This document shows, one piece after another, positions 29,745 to 42,453 of a DNA stretch of 64,000 bases. The notes under the pieces are model-generated. The model did no database searches. It saw only the letters and a program-made list of their open reading frames with translations, and was not told where the DNA came from. Each line of letters starts with the position of its first letter. The stretch's first letter is position 1. The stretch is from Symsagittifera roscoffensis (Eukaryota; Xenacoelomorpha; Acoela; Convolutidae), in the NCBI RefSeq assembly GCF_963678635.1, contig NC_087070.1:7412539-7476538 (forward strand), in the 5' to 3' direction. The position numbers and the translations under genes were made by a program.

Positions 29745-31170
29745 TTATATATTTAAATGCGGGCTTCACTATCTCAACATGCTTAAGCTTTTTCAACGAA
29801 TTTTTTGCATCTTCAACAAAAGAATTTTTTCACGTTTAAGCTATATCGTATATTGCAATGTTTAAGGTTTTTTTTCGATTTTCCTGTTTAAATTCAGTTT
29901 TTATTTCATCAAGTTTGTAGTTAGCAACCCAATAGTTGGATTTTGTCAGAGTTTTCCCAGGTTTTGCGATTCTAGCCTCCATATATGAACAACCAAATCC
30001 TTGTAGTTTTCTAGATATGACGTTTTTTATGATTTTTCAAAAAATTTTCAAAAACTTAGATTTTAAAAAATTCCAATACGTTGAAGATCTCAGTCCTGTT
30101 GTTGGATTTTCTGAGGGTACTTTCAGGGGTTGCGAATCTTTCCTCTAATTATGGCTGCTCAAATCTTCGTAGTTTTTGAGATATGACGTTTTTTTAGGAT
30201 TTAAAAAAAAAATTTTCAGAAAATCTAGATAAAGAAATTCAAAAAATTTGATATTCCCATCTCGGTAGTGAGGCTCTGTCACGGTACTCTCAGGAGTTGC
30301 ATTTTTTGCCTCCAAATATGAGTGTAGTTTTTGAGAAATGACGTTTTCTATGATTTTCGCCGAAATTTTCAAAAAAAATTAGATGTTAAAAAAATTCCAA
30401 AACTTTGAAGATCTCAATACTGTTATTGGAATCTGTGAGGGTACTTATTTGAAGTTGCAAATTGGGCCTCTGATTTTGTCTGCTCAAAAACTTCTTGTTT
30501 TCGAGATATGACGTTTTTTGCGATTTTTTAAAAAAAGTTTTATGAAAATTAAATTAATTTTTTTTTCAAAGTTTGAAATTCGTAACCTGTAGTTGGGGGC
30601 TGTCAGAGTATTCACATGAGTTGCAATTTCGGCCTCCAATTAGAAATGCTCTTTTTTTTTTACTGTAGGAGATACGACTATTTTTGTAATTTTTTTGGAA
30701 ATTTTCAGAAAACTCAAATTACAAAATAGTTCACTAAAGTGAAATTCCCAACCCTTAAGTTGTGTGTTGTCAGAGTACTTTCAAAGATTGCGATTATTGC
30801 CATCTAATAAGACTGCTCAAATCTTGGTAGTTATCGAGATGTGGAATCTTTTCTGGTTTTCAAAAAATACTTCTTTTTGGAAAACTTTAGGTGAAGTTTC
30901 TCAAAATTTGAATTTCCCACCGTTGTAGTTGGGTGCTGTAAGAGTACTCTCAGGAATTGCAAATCTTGCGTCCAAATGCGACTGCTCAAATGCTTTTAGT
31001 TTGCCAGATGTGACGTTTCTTAGTTCATTTAAAATTTTTTCAAAGACTAATATAAAACTTCACAAAATTTTATGGTTCTTCAAAATTTGTATAAAAAACT
31101 TGAATAAAATCTTTGCAAAATTTGTAATTACGAACCCTGAAATTGGGTGCAGTTAAAGATCACCAAAGAA
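29745..31170. repeat. satellite array 1 (~165-bp units) with a fixed leading segment
   Basis: A leader (TTTAAATGCGGGCTTCACTA ... GCTATATCGTATATTGCAATG) is followed by about seven units. Each unit holds GGGTGCTGTCAGAGTACTCTC, GCCTCCAA(T/A)TATGACTGCTC and GTTTTCGAGATATGACGTTTT. The ATGACGTTTT sites fall near 30018, 30184, 30340, 30509, 30676, 30838 and 31010. The same leader and units recur at 43535-44720. Confidence 0.85.
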
Positions 31171-34100
31171 TGCAGATCTTATTTCCAATATATGTGGTTT
31201 ATCATGAGTACCGGAGGTGCGTTTTACGCTATTACTGTATGAATTCTTGAAGTAAACTGATGTTACCATCTTAGGTAAGAAATTTATCTATTGTTTGAAA
31301 TTCGTCGAAAAAATTGGGTATAACATGTCTGTGTTATTTCACGAGTTCAGAGCAGTCAAGTTTAATGTGTTTATTTCTCGAAGAGCTTATGTTGATTGCT
31401 CAGCTTGGCAATATTCTCTCCCTGTTTTGTCCATTAGATTAATTATCTATCCGCTTGACATTAGAGGGTTCAGGGAAATGAAGTTTAAATCGTTAATTTA
31501 AATTCGCCACGGGGGCGCCATGTCTCAATTATACGACCCAATAATTTCAATATTTGCCTTTAAGCTCTTTCCTTTCAACTAGTAAAACAGGCTACCATCC
31601 TCCAACGAAAAGCGTATGTTAGTTGGCTTGCGAACTCCTACGCTTAAAACTGCGTGAATTTGTGAAGGATCAACTGTTACTTAAATTGTATTTCAATAAT
31701 TGGGTAGAATCATTTTGAAAATCTAAGGATTAGGTCAAATCTTGCCCGCATTTAGTTGGATTTTACGGCGCACATACAAAAAAAAACATAAAATTACAAT
31801 GAACTTGTCTTTTGCGACACAAACTTATTAAAAGTCAAAATCTCGTACTCGTACCTTTGGAAAATTTAATTTTTTTAATGTGGTTCGAGTCGCGACTGCA
31901 AAAGCTTTAATATGATATATAATTCAGCTCAGTCAGATGATTACTTGTGGTACCTTATTTTGCGTGGAAAAAAAGAAAAAAAAACTAAAACACCCGAATA
32001 CGTAGTTCCTCTCCATTTCCTCGTCCCTCGGTTGGAAATACTTCAACAGACATGTTTTGAGCATTTTGTTGAGTTTGTTGGTGAAAAGAGTACAAAGACG
32101 CCATGTCTGAAAATGATTTTTGCCGTGTCTGGAATTCCTTTGAGCGATCTCTGAAAAATCACGACCTGTGCCGAAAAAGTAATCTATCAAAATCTTTACG
32201 CTACTTCGTTTATTGATTCATAAAAAGAGAGGTTTTGATTGCAGGAGAAATTTTGGAGAGGAAACATTGAAAATTAGTATCTAAGGCTGAATTTTGTATT
32301 ACGACATTTAGAGCCTGTTCCCATGTAGCTATTTATTTCCAAACATGAGATCCCAAAGTCTATAAATTCGAAAAGAGAAACTAATGTTTACACAATTAGT
32401 TCTATTTTATATGCAAACTTTTGTCGTGCCAAGAAAGGCGCCTAAACCCCTGATTTGGATCTGCTCATTAAGGAAACTTCAGTAGTGTTTGAGGGGTGCT
32501 CTAAGCCTTGAGTTAAGAAGGTACCAGTGGCAATGTTTGGACAACCATGGCGTTGATTAGATCTATATGGCTCTTCAAGTTTCTTTCTTATCTTCTTCGA
32601 AGCTATCTTTCGTCCTCTTAAAATAAGAACCACCGGCTTATAACCGGTCCACCAATAAAATTTCTCTGACAATCTTTTTGCATTGATACCTGTGCAAATA
32701 ATTTATCGTTAAAAACTAGTTGTAAAGTAAGAATACAGAATGATATAAGGATTATACTGCTCAGGTTTTGACTTTGTGTTTCTGTGCTTCATAGAGACCT
32801 CCCAATTAGTATGGATTTCATAATAAAATGTTTTTGATAGTCTCTCAAACGTGTCAAAGTTCTCCTCGTGATTGATCTCGATAAAATTAAGAGTTTTACG
32901 GCGTACAGTTCAAACCAAACTGTTTTTCAAGTTTTCCGATAAAATTTTGGGAAATAGATTTTTTTCTGCTGGAAATTTTAAAAGTTGTGCGAGATTTGCT
33001 GTCATTTTAGTGCGACCTTGACCTACTAACTTTTTCTCGACGCAGATTTGCCGAAAGAAACCACGGGTTCATGAAACAAGTTTGCCTTAAGAATCGGCCT
33101 TTGATGTCTAAATGTTTTAAAATAGAGCCCTTTTTTGACAGAAGGTCAAAGCTAAGATGGGGAAATTTCATCTCGTCCTCCTAAATCGATTTACTAGAGA
33201 GTTTTCGTGCGTTCTTAAGTCACATGAATGATCAACTATTTTGTAAACTGTTCTAGGCATATCAATTTAGTACTAATATTCATGTCATCATGAGCAAGAT
33301 TATGGTTCCATTAGCAAGAGAATTTCACACGATATGATTTTTTGGTTCTCGTGCTGAAATTCAGACTCAGAAGAAAGTTCATGATTTATAATGTTTGATT
33401 GACAGGCTGCTGATTATACCATAATATTCATAATATTAGCTATTTCAATTTCAGTTATATCTACCAATTGTTTGAATAACTCTTTGTTGAATATTTTAAT
33501 CGATCCCTAAATATATCGTAACCTAATTGAGCTGATAAAATGCAGATCATTACCAATTATGTGCATGGGAAACTTCTGTTTGATAAGTGCTTTGAACTGG
33601 TTAGCTAACTTAACAGCTAGTCGATACTGACGTCCTGTTAACTCTTGGCTAACGTCAGCTTAGGATTGCCCGAGCATAACTCCATAAAAGAAGGTCAATA
33701 ATCGGTCTTTGTTTTATTTTGAAACTAGTTAAAGTTAAATTTGCTCTTTTTGGACGTGTCAAATCTAAAATCGTCAGTCTGTCGGAATAAATTGGAAAGA
33801 ATTACCAAAATTGTCTTCACCGTGTGTTGTTATAGCGCCATGTTCTTGCCGCTGATTTATAACTAAGTTTAGATACCTGTTATTAACTAATCTAAATAAG
33901 CAACATTACCTAATCAACTTGTCTGTTCATGTTGTTTTTTGGGCTCCTAAAGTCTAGTACCTCCAATTACCTTGGCGAGATCCGCAAAGAGCAATTTTCT
34001 GTCCATAGTTCTAATCCAGTAATCGGCCTGGCTGTCGGAATCAAAATCAGTTTTTATTGAGTCTCAATAAACGTCTCAATAATGGACCATATTTCCAATA

Positions 34101-34862
34101 CTTCTTTTCTCTGATCCGTCATAAAATTGATCAATACTTTAATCTGGGATACTGGAAGAATATTTCATTGGTTTAGCATTTGATACTGGTAGTTGCTTTT
34201 GGTTATATAATACAGTGGTTTTAACAACTACCTGTGTTCTTAAATTGTTCCTCGGTTTCTTTGGCAGCCAATAGGAGTTTTCTTTGGAGTTTTAGATTGA
34301 AGGAAAGAAAAATTATAGAAGCGCCAAATTGATTTGCCAGCTGTTCGTTTGCTTGCCAAAAACAATATTTTCACAATAGATTTGAGTTCCACCTGCCTAA
34401 AATAGTAAAAACAAACAAGAGAGGAAACGAAGTCCAATTTGAAAAATAGTCTTCAGAAGAACTTGGAGATATTTTTTATTGAAATTGACGTTTTGATAAG
34501 ATATATTGATTCATTTATTACCAATAGCTAATGATAGGTCTAGGTTCTTATTACGAGCGGAATGTTTTATTGAGCCTTTCCCCTGAATTCAACTAACCAA
34601 AGTCTTAAATTGTCGTTCTACTGTTAAGTTCAATAGTATTTTACACATTATCTTGTCAGTTTTTACCCAATTTGTCAATAATTTTGTTGGTTATTTTTGT
34701 TAAACAAGAACGGAATTGAAAAGTTTCTTAAATATTATAAGATTCTGCGTTTCGATCCTCGATCATAACTTACCCAAAATGTTGACCTGTAATTGTCAAC
34801 TTGGTAGTGGTTTATTTCCGTCTGCAAACCAAAATTATCAGAAACCCAGAAATAGTAAAAAG
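31171..34862. other. gene-free interval upstream of the growth-factor gene
   Basis: AT-rich unique-looking sequence with only short chance ORFs. No RNA gene, promoter motif or mobile element was recognised. The promoter and any 5' UTR exon of the downstream gene should lie here but could not be identified. Confidence 0.5.
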
Positions 34863-35013
34863 ATGAAGATGACTCAATGTTGGTTCTCGTTTGTGTTTAT
34901 TTCGTTCACGTGTGCTACCTTGGTACAAGGGGATGTGCTGCCCTCTTACAGGCAACTACCCCTACCTGAGAGCAGTTACCCTCCCCTCCACCACCAGTCT
35001 TCGGTTTTACAAG
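34863..35013 (+). CDS. growth factor exon 1: start codon and signal peptide
   Basis: Residues 1-50. ATGAAGATGACTCAATG begins the leader MKMTQCWFSFVFISFTCA; cleavage is likely after VQG. A short Pro-rich stretch follows (LPLPESSYPPLHH). The donor is AAG|GTTGGT at 35014, phase 1. An in-frame ATG 147 bases upstream would place a long polar extension ahead of the leader, so it was not used. Confidence 0.82.
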
Positions 35014-38000
35014 GTTGGTTGTCGAATTGTGTTCTGTTTTTTGTCACATTTTTAATTTATTTACTTGAAAACTTTCCGCAAACTTTTCAATCTAGTTGTG
35101 AACTTAATAAATATCGTTGTTTTTTTTCGGTTTGAGCCTCTCTCAGCAAATCACTGACAGAGTAATGGCGGAATATGAAATATTTGATAAGCGAAATTGC
35201 AAAATAACATGGAGATTACATGATTCGATTATTGAAAAGGTTTTTTTGTACCTTTTTTGCGAAATTTTTCAAAAATGGTGCAAGAACTTCAACTACAAAG
35301 CTCCGCGACTGTAAGTTTTTGTGATGGTTTGAATCAATGTTTTTTTGATCTCATTTTTTATTTTTGTTTGATGCTTCCGTCAACGAACATACATTATTTG
35401 ATCATGTTCAAAATTTAAATACCGTTTTTCTTCGAAATTGTTTTTTTTATGTTTGTTGTAAATGTATGAACTCCTTTTTTATCTATTTCAGGTTTTTCGG
35501 TATTTTAGGCTATTTGCCTTTTTCCGTATCAAAGGTTTTGGTTTATAATGTATCGGCTTAGCAGACTCATGTTGGGTCCCGTGATTGTAAAATCAGTTAG
35601 TTGCTTGTGTTTTTTGAGGTCTAAGAACTTTGAGTTTCAAAATGTTTGATAGCTGAAAGTTTTTCATGGCAATTTTTTTTGTATGCCGAACTGGCAGTTT
35701 CTGATTCGTGTAGACACGAAGATTATTTTAGCAATTATGTTGCTGCAACCGGGTACTTTTCCCGTTTACACTTTTTCGCAGAATTAGCACATGAAAAGTG
35801 ACAATTGGTTGCAATAGGTTAATTTAAACCGTAGAATTTTAGTTTCACTCGAGTTAAGTTAGTTTTTTTTAAGTATTTTAGCGCGTTTTTGAAAAATTGA
35901 AGAGTTATTTATTTGAATTTGCTGTTGATTGTTTCAAAAATTTTCTAGACTATTCTAAGCTGTAGTTTTTCGTTTTGATCCTTCTATCTTACCACCTTGT
36001 TGAAATTGATTTTGACCCATTTGGTAACGCAGATGCATGGGAGGACCAAGGCCTCGGGTTCAAAGCTAAAATACGGCTTTAAATTTGTTCCAGATATTCG
36101 ACAACTATATGCATAACGACCGAGTTTAAATTACATTAAAAAATTACACATTTGTTGATTCTTTTCTCGGTTCAATGTTTTTGTCCGGAATGGTGTCTTT
36201 CTAGCTAAGGCTTTTTGACAAAAAAGTTTCAGTATAAATTGGATTGATATCTCATTTGAAATTTACGTGCATGCAGATAGATAATTACCCATGCGATAAG
36301 CAAGGGTATTGCAATCGACTACCAGAATTTTTTTCCTGTAAATAACTTTGTTCACAGATCGGTCAAAATTTGAAATGGTTAATTTAGGTTGGTTTCATAA
36401 CGAATTCCAATGTTTTGAGTCTCTGGCACACGTGATCTGGAGGTAACGGATACGCCTGGAACGGCAAAGACTTTACTCGTTTTGAATCTTACCTCGTTTA
36501 GAATCTTGCCTCGTTTTGTATCTTACAGGACCTGTTTTTTTTTCAAACGGGAGATATTCCTTTTCAAAAAAAAAACGTCGGCTTATTAATGCCTGCTTAT
36601 GTTTTGTCGGCTTAGTTGCCACATCGTAGAATTGTGTTGTTCTGCTGTATACATTGCATATTTGCTGAAATCGTAGTTGTCAAAATCTTTTTTTTCTGGT
36701 TAACAACTAGTCAAATGAAATCAACAAGTCTTATCAACTAGTCTTATGACATCAAAAGTCCGGCGTTAATTCGTGCATGTGGCGAAAAGCTAACGCACCT
36801 GCCTATAAAAATAAATATCAATGGTTCGAACTCAACCAGGACCTGTTTTTTTGTGAGCGGAAAATTGTGTGCGCGTCAAAAAATCTTTGGCGGACTTATT
36901 TGTCTTTTTTTTGTCGGATTAGTTCACGCAGCACCAAATTTGCCTAAAATTTGGGCATTTTTGACTCAAATTGAAAAATTTTCAGTGTACTTCGGTTTTG
37001 GGTAAATAATTGAGTTCCAAGAAGTTTTGCCTATTTTTCTTTGCTGTTTTTTGCTGTTCATTAAAAAAATTGTCAGAAAAGTTGTGGTGCAGTTTGGTGC
37101 AGTAGAAATTCCCATGCTTGAGACGACAAATCTCAGAAGTTCAATTCCAGTCGGGACGTGTTTTTTTGTGGAAACAAAAATTTCGAATATTTTAGACTTT
37201 CGTGTCTTCTATTTTTTGTCGGCTTAGGTCTACAGAAAGGTTCTGTTTCTTTTAAGCATTTTGATTTAAAATGTTCAATGGTGCAGGCAATTTTGTTCCA
37301 GGAATTTTTTGATGGGGAGGGGACTTAGTATGTTTTTTTAGTCGTTTATTTTTTTTTGAATTTTGTCCGGCTTTTCAGTTTTTTTTTCGTTCTTTTTTTT
37401 CAGCATAAGAGATTTCGGCTTGTATTATATGTGCTTAGTGGCGGCATTTTGTTTCATTTTACGAGCAAATAAAGTTTTGCGTATGTGTGTGGGTGTTTTG
37501 AGGGTGGAAGGGACTTCTTAACTAAGAATAAGTCCTAAGTCTTGATTTTTTCTGCTAAGATATTTTCGGCTAAATTTCTTTCGATGCTTATTTCTTATTT
37601 TGTCTTTGCATGTTTTTGTTGAAAATAAGCTTTATTTATTTTGATAGATCTGGTGTTTTTGACATTTTTTTAAACTTGTACGATTTAGCGGCTTTTTTGT
37701 TTTGTTTTGCAAGTGGCGAGAAGCGCAGCTTCGCCTGTGTTAAAAGTTTTTGTTTTTGAAAAACTACGAAACTTGTTCTTATTTAAGTTTTTTATATTGC
37801 TACTGATTTGGTTACCTTAGCTTAGATCTGATAATTTTTTAATTCAATTGCTCAATATATGCTTATTGGAAAGTTGTTAGGGAACACTTAGGCATGCCGA
37901 TAAATGTTAGCAGTTATTTTTGTCGATGTTGTTAGTGTCCCTTTATTGTGTCCTAAAAGTTTTGTTTGTTCTTTTTATAATTTTTTGCAATAGATCTGCT

Positions 38001-41000
38001 TTAATTCGACCAATAAGGGAAAGATTTGAAAGTGTCGTCAAAATAAATTTTATCCCCGGCTTTTGTTTCAAGGAACTCGAAATTAAATTATCAAACACGG
38101 TTTCTGCAAAATTTGTTTTGGCGCAACTCTCTAGAATATTCGCAAGGAACGATTCAATCTAGTTACAAAGTTTGAACTATAGTTACTTATGGCTGTCCAA
38201 GTAGCGCCAAGTGTTCTGATCATGCGACTTTGTATGAAAAAAAAAGATAACACAAAAATTAGAAAGTTTTCTAATATTTTACTAAAGTTTTTCATGAATT
38301 AGTTTTTTCGTTGTTTTTTTTTTAGTTTGGGAGGCAAGACTGAATTGATCAATGAGCCTGAGGCAACAGTTAAAATACCTCAAAAATTGCCGTTTCAAGT
38401 CTGGAAAAAATCAAACCTTGCGCCAATTTTGAAATTTTCTTTGTGATTTTGCAGTCAAATTTTTTATAAGCCAGGCGGATTGATTTACGTGAAAAATGCT
38501 AGAATGAGCAATAATATCAGCTAGAATAATGTTTAAATTAAAATAATTAAATTGTTAGCAAAATTTTCAGAACAGTTTTGTTTTTAGAATCCGAATTCGC
38601 CTCTTTTGATAAAATTTCACAAGATGCAGGTAATTCAGTTCCAAGATTTCGGATTTATGTGCATTTTTTTCGAAACAGTTTAAGAGAACAATTTTTTGGA
38701 GTTTTTTTGTTTTTTGATTTTGGCTGGTTCATCTGCAAGTTGTGATAGTCTTTCATTTTTGTATCGCAAGTGGTGCGAAATTTGCTTTTGTTTTTTGTTT
38801 CATTTTTTTTCAGGAAAAGTCTTTGTTAATGCTCAAATTTACTTTTTACGCGGTTTGACTGTTGATTTCGTTTAAGTTCAGTTCGCTTACATTGTTATAA
38901 AGCAGGAAAACTCCACTGTTGAACAGCAAAGTTTTGAGGGCAACAAAAAACGTGATAAAATTCTAGTTTCTACGAGAAAGTGGAATTTAATTTTCAAATT
39001 TCGCAGCGATAAAAATATTATGTGATCCAGTTTTCTCACATTTGGTAAATACTAGTGTATTAGTACGAAACTTTCTTTTTCTAGCCAAACTCGCAAATGA
39101 AAGTGTTCTTTAAAAATGTTATATGAAAATTTAACTAACATTGGAAAATGCATAGTATCTGTTCTCTGCTTTGTGTGGCTGGTGTTTGGTTTTAATTAAG
39201 TGTCCGTAGATGAGTGGTTAGTGCGTGAGACTAGGCTCAATTTCTAGTTGGCAGTAGATAGTAGGTTTGAATACGAGATGAAGATGAATTTTAAGTAATT
39301 TGAGGCTTATTTTACTTTTCTTTTTGCATTTCATAGAGTTGTTTTTGTCGCGTTCTTGCTAGTGTTAAAGTTTGCAATTAAAAAAAATAATCAATTTCAC
39401 TTTCATGCAAATTAAGTTATTTCTAGGTTCGTAATTTAACCTAAGTTGGGAATGACACGAATATCGGTCGTGATTTTTTTGTTTCAGGAAATTTTGATCT
39501 TAAGCAATTTTTTTTGGACTATTTTAACAGCTTGGTTTTTCTGTTGCAATTTTTTCGACTAACAAATAACTATATCAAAATTGCCTCACAATTTTGCTCT
39601 TGTTGCTAGATCATGTTTGACACGCTAATGTCACAGTTCTGAATCTAAATTGAGTCTTTGAAAAGTTCGTTGACTCGTGAAAACCGTGTCAATAAACTCA
39701 GAAATAATTGAAACTGAAGTTTGCTATTTGGTGATTGAAGATTTTCAAAGAAGGAAATTTGTTATTTTCTTTGATTTTGCCAAGTCAAAACAAGGCTCGC
39801 CACTTCACATGCTCTTGGTAAATAAACGATCGGAAAGTTTAAACAATTCTATAATGTCGTAAAATATGATTTATGCTTGATGGCTAGTTTAAGATGGAAT
39901 TGATACAAAGACTCCAAATTCATTCAATAATCTCTCCAGTTTATTGATAGTTTATTCAGCTTTACAACAAAGATTTTTGAGGTTCACAGAGCCGATTCTG
40001 CAGCTCAAGTAAGGGATGATTTGTGCTGAATTTGATTTATTTCTAAGCATTTTACTATCTCTTAACTGACCGGTCTATAACAGCCATTATTTGGTCTGTA
40101 ATAATCTCAAAGTCTCTATTTTATTGAATAACCTAAAGCGTTCCCCTAGGTAATTTTTTACGACATCCAAATTTGGTCTGAAGAACCGAAACATTTTTGA
40201 AGGAAAGATTAATTTTATAATTTCAGGCTCGTGTGTGAGGTGCGAAAGGTAGATTTGGTTAGTTTTTCCAAAAAAGTCTATTTTGGATTTTTTTTTTCAA
40301 AAATGATGCACCAGCTCAGCGGTCATTTTAAAACAATTTTTCGCCTCGAATATGTGTTATGGTCTAAGTAAGTCTATATTTTTCGAGTCTGTTTTGTGCA
40401 TTTTGCTTATTCAATGTATACGGTTTGCTTAGTCGTCTCAAAGTTAGAGCGGCTTGAAGTTGAGGCTAATTGTTGGTATTTTCATTGTTTATTCTAGCTG
40501 GTAATGATTTGGTCGCCTCGCACCCTGTAACAATTTGACCCTCTTTGAATGTAGTCGCCCGTATTGCTTTGAAGTATCGCAACTGTACTAATTGAATTGA
40601 CGTGCCAATAAATTGTATCTGTTTTCATTTCTAATGTTGTTTTTAGTCGGGGCGCAACCACAAGTTCAAAACTGTAAGTTTTTACTTATTGCACGACCAT
40701 TTTATGCTCTGCAGCTCACTGCTGGATTAATGCACTGTGTTTTTATCACCATTAATTAGTAGCTGAGATATGTTGAATGTTGTTACAACTGTTTTGACCA
40801 ATTGAAATATCATTTTATGACCATGCGAATGAAATCTTAACTGAAAAGCAGAGTTGGTCTTCAATAATTGTCGATTCGTTTGGATTCTAAATTTCGTTTT
40901 TGCTGAGAGCATTTTGTGCTATTTTCTTAAGAGATAAACTCCTAAATGGTTGATATTCAACCTGAAAAAATAATTGAAATCATCACCTGGTTCACAGAAA

Positions 41001-42390
41001 AATAGTTGACCGAATATCACTTTTAAACTTAGTAACATTTAATCTTTTTCAATGTTTAATGGCTGTTTCACCATTGTATTAGCTGTTCGGTTGAAAAACA
41101 AAGATTCCAAATTATAACTCATTGTAATATTGCAACCACTGCCATTTACCTGATTTTTTTCCCGAATGTTGCGTTTTTACTAATTTGGATGGAAGATTTC
41201 CTCAAAGTTGCACGAGGAAATGTCTTGTTTATTAATTATGATTTTAATTGATGTATGGCCTTAGAAGTGCCAACGAGAAAGCCTCGAAAGTAACCGGGTA
41301 AATTGTTCAATTTGAAAATTATGTTTTTTTTTTCAATTTAAGAGTTTACGTTAAAAGTCCATGACTGTCCATACACAAGTGCAAAAAGAATTGATACATT
41401 TTAAATTACAATGTATGGATGTTCTTACACCGGGCTGCAAACAATTTTTTTGAATAGTTGACTTAATAAAGGATACAAAAGAGCTTCAGCTTAAAGAGCT
41501 CAACAGCTCCGACTAGTATGTTGGTCCTTTCCTGCGTGGACATATGGTTTTAAATAATTTTCAGTGTTGGCAAATGAGCCGAACTGCTCGAGATGGATTT
41601 GGGGCCAGTGTTACTACAACCACGGCATGTGCGGCGAAGGAAAACAACATGCAACCAGGAGTGGAGATGGATGCAGAATCATCGGCATCACTTCCAGGTG
41701 CTTCAAGGCCTGCAAACCCCAGGAACTCCTCACCCCAAACAACCCCAGAATGCCCCACGCGCCCAAGTGTATCTGGGGTACGTCACTGCACATAAGCTCT
41801 TCTTTGAGACAGTTTTCTCAAATTTGGGATTTTGTTAACAACCCCCTCCCCCTATGGGAACCAGTATTTAACCCTCAAAGCAATTAGTTCAACGGTTAAG
41901 CATAAACGAATGTTGCGCCTTGTTACGAATCAGCGACAGTGGAAAAAAGAGGGATTGTTCACACCATTCCGAAATGTTAACAAAAATACCTTTTTTGATG
42001 TTTTGATTCAATGTAATGCAAGTTGCCTTGTTTATGGAAAGAGTACAAATGGAAAGAGTATTTGAAATAAAAATTTAAGCGATTAAATATTGAGTTTTGC
42101 TGTTTTTGATTTTGATTTGATTTTTTTCAGGAGTAGACTGTGAGAGAGAAGAGATACCTGCTCTTCCTCCGCCTCAGAATAACTATAAGGATCCCTACAT
42201 TAGCATGATGCCTGGCGAGGACAACCGAGATGAGAGCGAGAGAAACATAAAGCCGAATATCCCACAAATGGATCACCCAGAAGACAGAGAAGACAGCAGA
42301 GGTAGCTAATGTATTATTATTTTCTGTAGAGGACATCCAAATCATCTATCTATATCTATCTATCTATCTATATCTCTATCTATCTATATC

Positions 42391-42453
<63 letters not shown>

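Noticed and set aside
31912-32154. 80-codon frame with an overlapping antisense frame
   Set aside because: It has no start context, domain or splice support, and its composition is like the surrounding non-coding DNA.
39200-39290. Functional tRNA gene
   Set aside because: A and B box-like words are present, but the acceptor and anticodon stems do not pair, so it was kept as a tRNA-like repeat. The same reasoning applies at 5160, 36418, 36770, 37075, 52685 and 53160.
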